From RGIG3009 sp045595845 (lineage in GTDB: Bacteria; Bacillota; Clostridia; Oscillospirales; Acutalibacteraceae): DNA of 46,470 bases. Both the position numbers and the translations under genes were made by a program. The DNA is taken from the NCBI GenBank assembly GCA_045595845.1, contig JAZOBF010000047.1, positions 1 through 46,470 on the forward strand, written 5' to 3'. Shown here one piece after another: positions 30,182 through 38,804 of the stretch; positions within the stretch are counted from its first letter, which is position 1, and each line of letters opens with the position of its first letter. The notes beneath the pieces were generated by a model that was not told the DNA's origin, made no database searches, and worked only from the letters and a program-made list of their open reading frames with translations.

Positions 30182-31561
30182 ATGCAATTAGTGTTCCAAG
30201 TTAAAGACAAGCCGAAGTTCACACAATTGTTGGTGTTTGCGTTTCAGCAATTGTTAGCCATTATGGCTGCGACAATCGCGGTACCCGCCATTGTGGGCAA
30301 CGACATGACTGCTTCGGCGGCATTGTTCGGTGCCGGTGTCGGCACATTGGTGTATCAGCTGTTCACCAAATTTAAGAGCCCGGTATTCCTTGGCTCGTCG
30401 TTTGCTTTCATCGGTTCAATGCTGGCTGCGTTTGCCGGCGCCACCTCGATGTCACTTGGCTATTTAGGGTTGATTATCGGCGCTGTGTTTGCCGGCCTTG
30501 TGTATGTCGTGATCGCCATTGTTGTCAAATTCGTCGGTGTCGGTTGGATCAATAAACTGATGCCCGCTGTGGTTATCGGCCCCACGGTTGCTTTGATCGG
30601 TCTTTCTCTTGCCGGTGCGGCTATCAAGGATGTGTTCTCCTACGGTCCCCAGGATGCCAATGGTTCCTTTATCATGTCCACAAACGCGTGGGTGTCCTTT
30701 ATTTGCGCGATGGTCACCTTGGCGGTCGTGGTGCTTTGCTCCACCTATGGTAAGAAAATGGCGCGTCTTATTCCGTTCATTCTTGGTATTTTAGCCGGCT
30801 ATGTTGTGGGGCTGATCTTCACCGTGATTGGTTTACAAACCGGTAATGAAGCACTGGTTATTTTAGATCTCGCCCCGTTTGCTGCCCTTACCAAAGACGG
30901 CGTGGCGTTGAGCACTTTTGTAGCCGTGCCGCAGTTTACATTCTTGACCGCGATTGACGGCGTTAAGGAGTTCAACTGGTCGTATGTGGCGACTATCGCC
31001 GTAGCGTATGTGCCGGTGGCGTTCGTGGTATTCGCGGAGCATATTGCTGACCACAAAAACCTTTCTTCCATTATTGAAACCGATTTACTGGAAGAACCCG
31101 GTCTGCACAGAACATTGCTGGGTGACGGTGTGGGTTCTTTTGTCGGTGCTGTCTTTGGCGGTTGCCCCAACACCACTTACGGTGAATCTGTGGGCTGTGT
31201 TGCCATTACCCGTAACGCTTCGGTTGTTACGATTACCGTTGCGGCGATTATGTCGATCATTGTGTCATTTATTTCCCCGTTCGTTGCGTTTTTGGATTCT
31301 ATCCCCGGTTGTGTGATGGGTGGCGTATGTATGACGCTGTATGGCTTTATTGCGGTATCCGGTCTGAAAATGATTCAGAAGGTTGATCTGGAAGACAACA
31401 AAAATGTGTTTGTTGTTTCGGTTATTTTGATTGCCGGTATCGGTGGTACGGCGATGGCGATTGGTAAGGTTACGCTTACCTCGATTGCCTGTGCGTTGAT
31501 CCTCGGTATTCTTACGAATGTCATGCTTTCGGGTAAAAAAGAAACCGCTGAAAAAGAATAA
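30182..31561 (+). CDS. uraA: NCS2 uracil/xanthine permease
   Basis: A 459-residue polytopic membrane transporter of the NCS2 (nucleobase-cation symporter 2) family, importing a nucleobase with protons. It has about 14 hydrophobic segments. Family motifs are QQLLAIMAATIAVPAIVG near the N-terminus, PVFLGSSFAFIGSM, a conserved FAEHIADHKNL region near 290, and GGCPNTTYGESVG near 330-342, the NCS2 signature. This clostridial subgroup is usually named uracil permease; xanthine transport cannot be excluded, so the symbol is tentative. The ATG at 30182 follows AAGGATGGGG. The leader upstream appears regulated. Confidence 0.88.
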   Translation: MQLVFQVKDKPKFTQLLVFAFQQLLAIMAATIAVPAIVGNDMTASAALFGAGVGTLVYQLFTKFKSPVFLGSSFAFIGSMLAAFAGATSMSLGYLGLIIGAVFAGLVYVVIAIVVKFVGVGWINKLMPAVVIGPTVALIGLSLAGAAIKDVFSYGPQDANGSFIMSTNAWVSFICAMVTLAVVVLCSTYGKKMARLIPFILGILAGYVVGLIFTVIGLQTGNEALVILDLAPFAALTKDGVALSTFVAVPQFTFLTAIDGVKEFNWSYVATIAVAYVPVAFVVFAEHIADHKNLSSIIETDLLEEPGLHRTLLGDGVGSFVGAVFGGCPNTTYGESVGCVAITRNASVVTITVAAIMSIIVSFISPFVAFLDSIPGCVMGGVCMTLYGFIAVSGLKMIQKVDLEDNKNVFVVSVILIAGIGGTAMAIGKVTLTSIACALILGILTNVMLSGKKETAEKE

Positions 31562-31573
31562 CCACATACAAAG

Positions 31574-31610
31574 AAGACGGCATAGTCAATACTGACTATG
31601 CCGTCTTTTT
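31574..31610. terminator. Terminator between permease and tRNA-Leu
   Basis: A perfect 15-bp stem (31574-31588 with 31593-31607), followed by TTTTT on the plus strand. It also lies 3' of the minus-strand tRNA-Leu, where CTTCTTTG follows, so it probably serves both. Confidence 0.9.
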
Positions 31611-31613
31611 ATT

Positions 31614-31695
31614 TGGTGCGGGCGACAAGACTTGAACTTGCACGCTTGCGCATTGGCTCCTAAGACCAACGTGTCTGCCATTCCACCACGCCCGC
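31614..31695 (-). tRNA. tRNA-Leu (anticodon UAG)
   Basis: A class II tRNA on the minus strand. Acceptor GCGGGCG pairs with CGCCCGC; discriminator A and encoded CCA (31616-31614). Anticodon stem TTGGT/GCCAA (one T-G pair) encloses CTTAGGA with anticodon TAG, reading CUA and other CUN codons. The variable arm is short for tRNA-Leu (TGCGCAAGCGT). T-arm loop TTCAAGT is normal. Confidence 0.93.
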
Positions 31696-31706
31696 ATCAC
31701 GAGTCC

Positions 31707-31735
31707 AGTGTAGCACATTTACAAGAGAAATGCAA
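31707..31735 (-). promoter_or_regulatory. Sigma-A promoter of tRNA-Leu
   Basis: Minus strand TTGCAT (31735-31730), 17-base spacer, TACACT (31712-31707), 11 bases before the first tRNA base. Confidence 0.75.
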
Positions 31736-31822
31736 ATTATTTCTGTAAGATGATTTCAAAACATACATATAGTGTGTGAGCAAACGGAAAAAACTAACAG
31801 TTGTGCATTTCGTCGGAAAGTG

Positions 31823-31851
31823 TTGCATTGGGTGAAATTTTTTGATATGAT
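31823..31851 (+). promoter_or_regulatory. Sigma-A promoter of the GHL10 lipoprotein gene
   Basis: TTGCAT (31823-31828), 17-base spacer, TATGAT (31846-31851). The leader to the start codon is under 20 bases. Confidence 0.8.
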
Positions 31852-31874
31852 AATTTAGATGGGTGGTGTTGCGG

Positions 31875-33245
31875 TTGAAACGGTATGGACTGATTCTGTT
31901 ATCCTTATTGCTGGTTGTTTTAACAGGGTGCAGGACATCTTCGTTGGTGACCATTGATACCACTACACACGCGTCACATGTTACCACGACGGATTTCGGT
32001 CAACCCAATCTCTCGGAAAGCACGACGGCTGCATCGACCACGGAAAGTACCGCTACGGCGACGACTACCACACGCTCCACATCGAAAAACACGGCGACCA
32101 CCACGACAAAACCGCCGGTGACGACTACCACACAAGCGACTTTGGTGAAACCGTCCGGTGAGATGCGCGCGGCATGGGTATCGTACATAGAATTGGACGG
32201 GTTATTCCGTTCCTGTTCCACGACGGCACAGGCGAAGAACGCCATTGATGGTATTTTGGATACGCTAGAAGAGTTTAATTTGAATACGCTGTATTTGCAT
32301 GTGCGTGCAAACAGTGATGCGTATTATAAATCGTCGTATTTCAAACCTGCCGCGTCGGTCAGCAAACTGATAAACGCAGGATTTGACCCGCTGGATTATG
32401 CGGTGCAGGAGTCGCACAAACGCGGTATTGCAATTCACGCATGGGTAAATCCTTATCGTGCGGGGAAAAACACCGCCTATTTGGTGAGTGGTGTTCCCAC
32501 GCTGACGGATTCTGCCAAGCGGTATTATTATGTGCCGACCTCTGCGAAGGCGCAACAGTTAATTTTAAACGGTATTCGCGAATTGGTCAACAACTACGCG
32601 GTTGATGGTATCCAGTATGATGATTATTTTTATCCGTCCGATGTTTTGGAACCACGTACGGTATACAGTTATGAAAGCGCGGATTACGAGGCATATCAGC
32701 AAAGCGGCGGCTTGTTATCCGTTGCGGATTGGCGCCGTGCGGCGGTTGATACCCTGATTGCCGGCACCCACACGATCACGACCGCGAAAAACCGTATTTT
32801 CGGTGTGTCACCGGCTGTCAATGCACAGAACACCTATGACAAACTTTACGCGAATCCGAAAAAATGGATGGCCGAGAGCGGATACATTGACTATATTTGC
32901 CCGCAGATCTATACGGGATTTGAACACGGAGGCAGTGCGTTTGATAAAATGACGGATGTCTGGGCGTCTTATCCTCGTCATTCTTCCGTACAGCTATATG
33001 TCGGGATTGCTGTCTACAAAGCCGGTCTGCTGAATGATACATGGGCCGGCAACGGAAAAACGGAGTGGGTATCGCATAACGATATTCTTAAACGCTCCGT
33101 ATTGTATTTGCGTAACAAAAAAATAAACGGCATGGCATTTTACAGCTACAGTTATTTGAAACCGGATAAAGTGACGGGCTTATCGGCTACCAATAATGTA
33201 AAAACTGCCCTGAAAGAAATGAAAAATTTACAGACAGTTTTATAA
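31875..33245 (+). CDS. GHL10/DUF187-family glycosidase-like lipoprotein
   Basis: A 456-residue lipoprotein: signal peptide with lipobox LTGC (Cys19), a long Ser/Thr-rich linker (about 20-90), then a glycosyl hydrolase-like 10 (DUF187) TIM-barrel domain. Supporting segments are GEMRAAWVSYIELDGLF, NTLYLHVRANSDAYYKS, GIAIHAWVNPYRAG, AVDGIQYDDYFYP and YICPQIYTGFEH. Members of this family are thought to act on cell-wall glycans; activity here is unproven. The best start is TTG at 31875, with GGTGGTG 6 bases upstream; GTG codons at 31863 and 31866 lie inside that ribosome site and almost on the transcription start. It is cotranscribed with the next gene, 15 bases on. Confidence 0.85.
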   Translation: MKRYGLILLSLLLVVLTGCRTSSLVTIDTTTHASHVTTTDFGQPNLSESTTAASTTESTATATTTTRSTSKNTATTTTKPPVTTTTQATLVKPSGEMRAAWVSYIELDGLFRSCSTTAQAKNAIDGILDTLEEFNLNTLYLHVRANSDAYYKSSYFKPAASVSKLINAGFDPLDYAVQESHKRGIAIHAWVNPYRAGKNTAYLVSGVPTLTDSAKRYYYVPTSAKAQQLILNGIRELVNNYAVDGIQYDDYFYPSDVLEPRTVYSYESADYEAYQQSGGLLSVADWRRAAVDTLIAGTHTITTAKNRIFGVSPAVNAQNTYDKLYANPKKWMAESGYIDYICPQIYTGFEHGGSAFDKMTDVWASYPRHSSVQLYVGIAVYKAGLLNDTWAGNGKTEWVSHNDILKRSVLYLRNKKINGMAFYSYSYLKPDKVTGLSATNNVKTALKEMKNLQTVL

Positions 33246-33260
33246 ACAACGAGGTGTAAT

Positions 33261-36200
33261 ATGGCAAAACACACAAAGAAAGCCGACCTTTCCAAAGGCT
33301 TTAAGATCGGTATTACCATCACGGCCTGCGTAGCAGCCGTGGTGGTACTTTGCGCGGTTTGCGCCTATGGAGGGGTGTTGGATGCTTTTGCATCGTTATT
33401 CAACAGTAACATGCCCACCACACCTTCCACCACGGTTACAACCCCTACAACGACCGAACCGCCGAAAACAGAGCCGGTATATCAAAAGCCGGAACAGATG
33501 AAAGGCGTGTGGCTGACACCGGGGGTTGAGTATTACACTTCCTCGAAGAACACGGCTGAAACCGTCAAACAACAGATTGACACGGCCTTTTCTGAAATGG
33601 ATGAGTGGGCGTTTAATACGCTGATTCTGCCGTTGGATATGGAAGATGGCACAACAGCCATCTATCCTTCCGATATCACCGACTCGGTAACGCTCACAGA
33701 CGAAAACGGCGAGGTGTTTGATCCGATTTCCTACATAATCACGCGGGCGCGTGAGAAAAGCCTGTATGTTTATGCCGTATTGGATCTTCATGTGCGCGAT
33801 GGGGAACAATGGGATCCGCGTACTGCCGACGGGCTCGCGCATACACAAGAAATGGTCAGCGAGGTGGTTAACCGTTACGCGGTAGACGGGTATTTTCTAT
33901 CCGGATTTACCTTTGCCGGCAAACAGGTGACGGAAGATGGCCGAGAAGTGGCCGAAACGGCACTGACGACGCTGGTCCGTAAGGTTGTGCAGTGCATTGC
34001 TGACAGTAATCCGAATCTGTATACCGGTTTATTGTCAAACGGTGTTTGGGCACACGGTTCGGTGGATGAGCGCGGTTCGAAAACGGCAGAATATTACGAA
34101 GAATTCACCGATGGTTGTGCGGATACTTTGTCATGGTTGGAACAAGGTTTATTCCAATGCGTGATGGTGGAAAACTACAGTTCCACCAGTCATCCTACCG
34201 CATCCTTCCAAAATGTACTGGAGTGGTGGGGCGGTATCGCCGAGAAGCAACAACTACCGTTGTACATCTCCCATTCGTCGGCTACCATCGGTTCCTATCG
34301 TACCGGCTGGAAAGATACTGACCAGTTAGCACAACAATATTTATATTGCAAATCTAACGCCGCTTGGCAAGGGAGTTGCTACAATTCTTTTGATGCGTTG
34401 CGCACCGACAAAACAGGTGCGGCGGATGCGCTTAAGCGCGCCTATGACGGCACACTGGATGAAGAATATATTTATAAGCGCCTGTCTTTGACTTTCCCGA
34501 CGAAAACCAGTTATACCACGACCGAATCATCCATTACGATGCACGGCGGTTGCGATACCAATTTTCCGTTGACGGTCAACGGAAAAGAAGTGGAATTGAC
34601 CGAAAACGGCTTTTTCTCGCTCAACTATACCCTAAAAGTGGGCGTCAACACCTTTAAATTCTCTCACAAAGGCACCACAAAAACATATACTATCACCTAT
34701 AAACAAACCGTTTTGCAAAGTGTATCCCCCGATAAAGATATGGCGGTTGATGGCGGAAATGCCTTTATTATCAGCGCTGTTGCGCGCAAGGGATCGACCG
34801 TTAAGGCGACAATCAATGGCGCAACGCTTACTTTGGCTGCCTATGACATTAAGGAGGAAGAAAGCGGGAACTTGTCGACCGATTTTCAAGGATATAAGGC
34901 GACTTACACATTGCCGGCCGGTAAGATCGGTCAAGCAATCAATCTCGGACAAGTTAAGGTGACTGCTACCTATAACGGGATTTCGGAATCCAAAACGGGC
35001 GGTAAGATAACCATCAACGCGCTGCCGGTTCCTACGCCGACTGTACCGAATGTCAGCGTTCCTGCGGGAACACCAATTCCCGCACCGTCTCAAGACAACG
35101 TGAAAATCGTTACGATTACATCGGAATATGCCGAAACCTTTTCCGGTGGTGATTTGATTGACGATTATTCACGCCCTTACAATTCCTATCTGCCTAAAGG
35201 TACGCGCGACTATTTGGTTAAAACGGTGTACAATGGCAGTTATTCGTATTACTTGTTGGCATCCGGTTATCGGGTGTACTGTAAGGATGCTTCCTTGACG
35301 GATGGCGGCGTACTGACCTACACGCCCTTGCAAGACGGCAAAACCACCGTAACAGCCACACAAACGGTATTCACCTTTAATACCGCCTACAATATACCGG
35401 TGTATACCCGTACACAAGGACAGAAGTATTATAAGGATACCACAACAGGAACACCCAATTACAGCTTGGAACGGTATTTGCAAACCACAACAGCTATCCA
35501 GATTACTTTCTGTTATCTTTCGGAGGTTCCCGCTTTGCCGGATATTTCAAAAAGCCCGTTGTTTAGTTCCGCCAAATGGACTGCCGACGAGACAAAGGGA
35601 ACCTATGTGTTGACGCTTACCCTCAAAGAAAAGGGGGCGTTTTACGGCGTTTCCACGAAATGGAACGGTAATCAACTGACGATTTCTTTCTTAAATCCCG
35701 CCAATGTTTCAAATAATACGGCTGCTGAAAAACTCAAAGGTATTCGCATTCTGTTGGATCCCGGTCACGGCGCTTCGAATGACAAGCCGTGGGAAGCACC
35801 CTTCAATCTTAACTATGCCAATACCCTCAAAACCAAATTGGAAGCGTTAGGTGCGACGGTGGATATGACGCGTACAGCACCGCTTACTGTGAACATATCG
35901 TTACAGGAACGGGTACTGATGGCGCAAAAGCAGGAGTATCATCTGGTCATCAGCGTGCACATGAACGGCGCCAACGGCGAAGCAACGGGTGCTACCGTGC
36001 ATTACTATACGGAATGGGCGTATACGGCATCCAAATTTGTATACGATAAGATGCACGCTGTGGAAACTCAATATGGTGTTGGTACCACGGCAAACGGTAC
36101 ACCGCGTTCGAGTGGTACGGTATGGGGAACGCTGTACATGACGCGCTCGCTCTTCCATTGCCCGTCGATATTGCTGGAATGTGCATTTTTGGATAATGCG

Positions 36201-36293
36201 AAAGACGAGCAAGCGCTCCGTGATCCGGTCTACCGTGACAAGCTGATGCAGGCAGTTACCGACGGTATTGTCGAGTATTTCAGTTCTATGTAA
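33261..36293 (+). CDS. Fusion of GHL10-like domain with N-acetylmuramoyl-L-alanine amidase
   Basis: A 1010-residue exported cell-wall enzyme. It has a membrane anchor (about 16-40), a Thr/Pro linker (52-74), a GHL10-like TIM-barrel region (about 78-410, with MKGVWLTPGVEYY, SLYVYAVLDLHV, AVDGYFLSGFTF), beta-rich modules (about 420-600, containing TVNGKEVELTENGFFSL) and an AMIN-like beta region (about 610-815). The C-terminal Amidase_3 domain (826-1010) has zinc ligands His836 (LDPGHG), Glu845 and His900 (SVHMN), and catalytic Glu973 (LLECAFLDN). The GHL10 part lacks some segments of the preceding lipoprotein, so glycosidase activity is less certain than amidase activity. Confidence 0.85.
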   Translation: MAKHTKKADLSKGFKIGITITACVAAVVVLCAVCAYGGVLDAFASLFNSNMPTTPSTTVTTPTTTEPPKTEPVYQKPEQMKGVWLTPGVEYYTSSKNTAETVKQQIDTAFSEMDEWAFNTLILPLDMEDGTTAIYPSDITDSVTLTDENGEVFDPISYIITRAREKSLYVYAVLDLHVRDGEQWDPRTADGLAHTQEMVSEVVNRYAVDGYFLSGFTFAGKQVTEDGREVAETALTTLVRKVVQCIADSNPNLYTGLLSNGVWAHGSVDERGSKTAEYYEEFTDGCADTLSWLEQGLFQCVMVENYSSTSHPTASFQNVLEWWGGIAEKQQLPLYISHSSATIGSYRTGWKDTDQLAQQYLYCKSNAAWQGSCYNSFDALRTDKTGAADALKRAYDGTLDEEYIYKRLSLTFPTKTSYTTTESSITMHGGCDTNFPLTVNGKEVELTENGFFSLNYTLKVGVNTFKFSHKGTTKTYTITYKQTVLQSVSPDKDMAVDGGNAFIISAVARKGSTVKATINGATLTLAAYDIKEEESGNLSTDFQGYKATYTLPAGKIGQAINLGQVKVTATYNGISESKTGGKITINALPVPTPTVPNVSVPAGTPIPAPSQDNVKIVTITSEYAETFSGGDLIDDYSRPYNSYLPKGTRDYLVKTVYNGSYSYYLLASGYRVYCKDASLTDGGVLTYTPLQDGKTTVTATQTVFTFNTAYNIPVYTRTQGQKYYKDTTTGTPNYSLERYLQTTTAIQITFCYLSEVPALPDISKSPLFSSAKWTADETKGTYVLTLTLKEKGAFYGVSTKWNGNQLTISFLNPANVSNNTAAEKLKGIRILLDPGHGASNDKPWEAPFNLNYANTLKTKLEALGATVDMTRTAPLTVNISLQERVLMAQKQEYHLVISVHMNGANGEATGATVHYYTEWAYTASKFVYDKMHAVETQYGVGTTANGTPRSSGTVWGTLYMTRSLFHCPSILLECAFLDNAKDEQALRDPVYRDKLMQAVTDGIVEYFSSM

Positions 36294-36297
36294 GTAC

Positions 36298-36329
36298 AAA
36301 GCGCGTCAGAATTCATCTGACGCGCTTTT
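36298..36329 (+). terminator. Terminator of the GHL10-amidase operon
   Basis: AAAGCGCGTCAGA (36298-36310) pairs with TCTGACGCGCTTT (36316-36328), ending TTTT, just after the stop. Confidence 0.88.
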
Positions 36330-36350
36330 AAAGGGGAAGGGGGATTTTGT

Positions 36351-37130
36351 GTGAGTGGTTTATCTGAATCGATATTAAAAGAGCAGTTGGACGGCTCGTT
36401 TAATCTGCATGTGTACACGCAAGTAGATTCCACAAATACCGTAGCGCGAAAGCAAGCCTTGCTTGGCGCCCCCGAAGGTACCGTTGTTTTGGCAGATAGT
36501 CAAACACAGGGCAGAGGCCGTATGGGTAGGCAGTTTTTTTCACCCGACGGGAGCGGCTTATATATGAGCATACTATTGCGCCCCGATACAGATACCAATC
36601 CCTTGTATATTACTACTGCGGCTGCTGTTGCCGTTGCTCAAGCAATTGAAGAAGCGTCGGGGATTTCTGCGACCATCAAATGGGTAAACGATGTATATTG
36701 TCGAGATAAAAAGGTGTGCGGCATTTTAACCGAAGGTGTTTTCGATCAAGGTCTCCAATTCGTTATACTCGGAATCGGCATCAATGTCCTTACGCCGATT
36801 GGTGGTTTTCCCGAGGAGATACAATCCCGTGCGGGGGCCGTGTTTGATAAAAAAACGCCGTTACCGATTCATCTGAGGGAAGAATTGGCGGCGGCGATTA
36901 TCTCGCGTTTTTGGGCCTATTACAAGCAACTGTCAACGAAAGAGTTTTTAAACGAATACCGCAAGCGCGATATGCTGTACGGTCGTACGGTACGGATGTT
37001 CGATTTAAGCGGTACGGTGATTGAAAAAGTGACCGCGCGAGGTATTACCGACGAGTTTGCGTTGTTGGTTGAGTTTGATGACGGTACGATTAAAGCCTTG
37101 TCCTCGGGCGAGGTTAGCTTGCGGCTATAG
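36351..37130 (+). CDS. birA: Biotin-[acetyl-CoA-carboxylase] ligase
   Basis: Activates biotin with ATP and attaches it to the carrier lysine (259 residues). The catalytic domain shows YTQVDSTNTVARKQA, SQTQGRGRMGRQFFSPDGSGLYMSI with the biotinyl-AMP loop GRGRMGR, IKWVNDVYCRDKKVCGILTE with catalytic Lys, and the C-terminal SH3-like domain from about 210. The N-terminal DNA-binding domain of E. coli BirA is absent, so this is a monofunctional ligase that does not repress biotin genes. The start is GTG with AAGGGGGA upstream. Its likely target is the carrier at 9456-9857. It ends tail to tail with the HAD gene, overlapping by 6 bases. Confidence 0.94.
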   Translation: MSGLSESILKEQLDGSFNLHVYTQVDSTNTVARKQALLGAPEGTVVLADSQTQGRGRMGRQFFSPDGSGLYMSILLRPDTDTNPLYITTAAAVAVAQAIEEASGISATIKWVNDVYCRDKKVCGILTEGVFDQGLQFVILGIGINVLTPIGGFPEEIQSRAGAVFDKKTPLPIHLREELAAAIISRFWAYYKQLSTKEFLNEYRKRDMLYGRTVRMFDLSGTVIEKVTARGITDEFALLVEFDDGTIKALSSGEVSLRL

Positions 37131-37811
37131 GGTGGCAAGCAGGGCAGGCAGTGGGGAAAGAGCATCAATTTCAAAATCCGGTACGGCTGTCGTTGTGCAT
37201 GGGCTGTGCGAGGGGTTGAACCAACAGGTGCGAATACCCACCAGGTTGCCGCCGCGAATATCGGAACTAAGGCTGTCACCAATGATGACGGCCTTTTCTT
37301 TTTCAAAACCCATAATGTGGGAAAAACAATAGTCGAAAAATCGCGGATCGGGCTTGTTAAAGCCAATCTCATGTGAAATAAACACACCTTTAAAATAAGG
37401 GAGAATCCCCGCACTATCCAAACGGCGGCGCTGAATGGACGCCGTTCCGTTGGTCACAAGGTACAGGTCGTATGTTCCATGTAAGGTTTGCAGCAGTTCG
37501 GGTGCACCCTCTATGAAATAGTGACCGACACCTAAATAATGCTCATACCGTGCCTTTACCTTTTCCACATCACAGGGAAGAGCATATTCGTCAAACAACA
37601 GTGTAAAACGGCGGCGAAGCACTTGCTCGCGCGTGAGCTCGCCGCGTTCGAGTAATTCCCACTGTGTGCGGTTGATGATATGATAACGCTCTAAAATCTC
37701 CTCTGTCGGACGAAAACCTTGTTCTTGTAATGTCGATGATAACGCAACAAGCTCGGCTTTTTTAAAGTCCAACAATGTGTCATCCACATCAAAAAATATG
37801 GTGTTGAGCAT
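37125..37811 (-). CDS. HAD-superfamily phosphatase, YjjG-like
   Basis: A 228-residue cytosolic hydrolase. HAD motifs are FFDVDDTLLDF (nucleophile Asp8, acid Asp10), VTNGTASIQ (motif II), the Lys of FNKPDPRFFDY (motif III) and VIIGDSLSSDIRGG (motif IV). A helical cap sits between motifs I and II. It most resembles the YjjG group of pyrimidine nucleotidases, thought to clear non-canonical nucleotides, but substrates cannot be read from sequence. Ribosome site AAGGAGTG. It lies after the secDF terminator; I see no separate promoter, so it may depend on read-through. Confidence 0.87.
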   Translation of the reverse strand: MLNTIFFDVDDTLLDFKKAELVALSSTLQEQGFRPTEEILERYHIINRTQWELLERGELTREQVLRRRFTLLFDEYALPCDVEKVKARYEHYLGVGHYFIEGAPELLQTLHGTYDLYLVTNGTASIQRRRLDSAGILPYFKGVFISHEIGFNKPDPRFFDYCFSHIMGFEKEKAVIIGDSLSSDIRGGNLVGIRTCWFNPSHSPCTTTAVPDFEIDALSPLPALLATL

Positions 37812-37829
37812 ACCGCTTCACTCCTTGTA

Positions 37830-37857
37830 AAAAGCCCCCGAATGTTCGGGGGCTTTT
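37830..37857 (-). terminator. Terminator of secD-secF
   Basis: Minus strand AAAAGCCCCCGAA (37857-37845) pairs with TTCGGGGGCTTTT (37842-37830), followed by T, 8 bases after the secF stop. Confidence 0.9.
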
Positions 37858-37865
37858 GTGTGTGA

Positions 37866-38804
37866 TTATTTTTTGTTTTTGGCTTTCAGAGCCTTGCGAC
37901 GCTGAGAGTGTTCTACCCACAAAGCCCACAAGGGTGTGCACAGGAAGGTGGAAGAATAGAAACCGGAAACAACACCGAATGTCATCGGCAAGGCAAAACT
38001 GACGATGGCATCCATCGAGAAGGCAAGCGCAATCACCGCAACGGTGCCGATAGCGATAAATGTGCAGATTGAGGTGTTGAGTGTACGGCCAAAGGATTGG
38101 CGTAAACTGACATTCACGATTTCGCCGATGGTTGTCTTTTTGTCCATCTTCAAACGGTTTTCGCGGATGCGATCGTAGATAACAATGGTATCGTTGAGCG
38201 AATAACCGAGAATCGTGAGTACGACCGCTACAAAATTATCGTTTAGCGGAATGCGGAAGATGATAAAAATAAAATAGGCAATTAAGATATCATGCAACAA
38301 CGCGAGCAACGCCATGATACCGGCGGAGATACCGCCGATCTTGCGGAAACGCAAGCCGACATAAATAACCAAGAAAACCGATGCCAGTGCAATCGCCATC
38401 CAGCATTTGGCGAAAAAAGTACGACCGTAAGAAGGCTGCAAAGAGTTGGTTTCAATTTCTTTGATCCCGTTGTCGGGGAATTGCTTTTTCAAGGTTTCAA
38501 CAAATGTGGTCTGAGTTTCGGTGGTCACCTCATCGGCAAGTGAGATCACAATGGTTTTGAGACCGCTCTCGCCATTCTCGGTAATGTCAACTTCGGCGCC
38601 AGTGAGTTTGGTTTGAATAAACTCTTTGAAGGAGGCCTCATCTAAGGCGTTTTCGTAGCTGTATTTCAAAAGCGTACCGCCTTTGAAATCTATGTCCAGT
38701 TCTACGCCCATGATTAGATTGCAAACAAGACCGATCGCAAGCAAAGCCACAGAAATGATAAGAAAAAGTTTGCGTTTTGCGATAAAATCAAAATTCTTAA
38801 GCAT
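37866..38804 (-). CDS. secF: Protein translocase subunit SecF
   Basis: A 312-residue membrane protein working with SecD to pull secreted proteins across the membrane using the proton-motive force. Six membrane segments; the first, with DFKGGTLLKYSY just after it, and the C-terminal group contain GYSLNDTIVIYDRIRENRL (about 207-225) and SFGRTLNTSICTFIAIGTVA, both family signatures. The ATG has GGAGGTAAG upstream and overlaps the secD end by 8 bases. The C-terminus is basic. Confidence 0.95.
   Translation of the reverse strand: MLKNFDFIAKRKLFLIISVALLAIGLVCNLIMGVELDIDFKGGTLLKYSYENALDEASFKEFIQTKLTGAEVDITENGESGLKTIVISLADEVTTETQTTFVETLKKQFPDNGIKEIETNSLQPSYGRTFFAKCWMAIALASVFLVIYVGLRFRKIGGISAGIMALLALLHDILIAYFIFIIFRIPLNDNFVAVVLTILGYSLNDTIVIYDRIRENRLKMDKKTTIGEIVNVSLRQSFGRTLNTSICTFIAIGTVAVIALAFSMDAIVSFALPMTFGVVSGFYSSTFLCTPLWALWVEHSQRRKALKAKNKK

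Noticed and set aside
32020..32150. Repeated ACGACTACCACAC motifs (about 60 bases apart)
   Set aside because: They encode the Thr-rich linker of the GHL10 lipoprotein; no CRISPR-like regularity or spacer structure.
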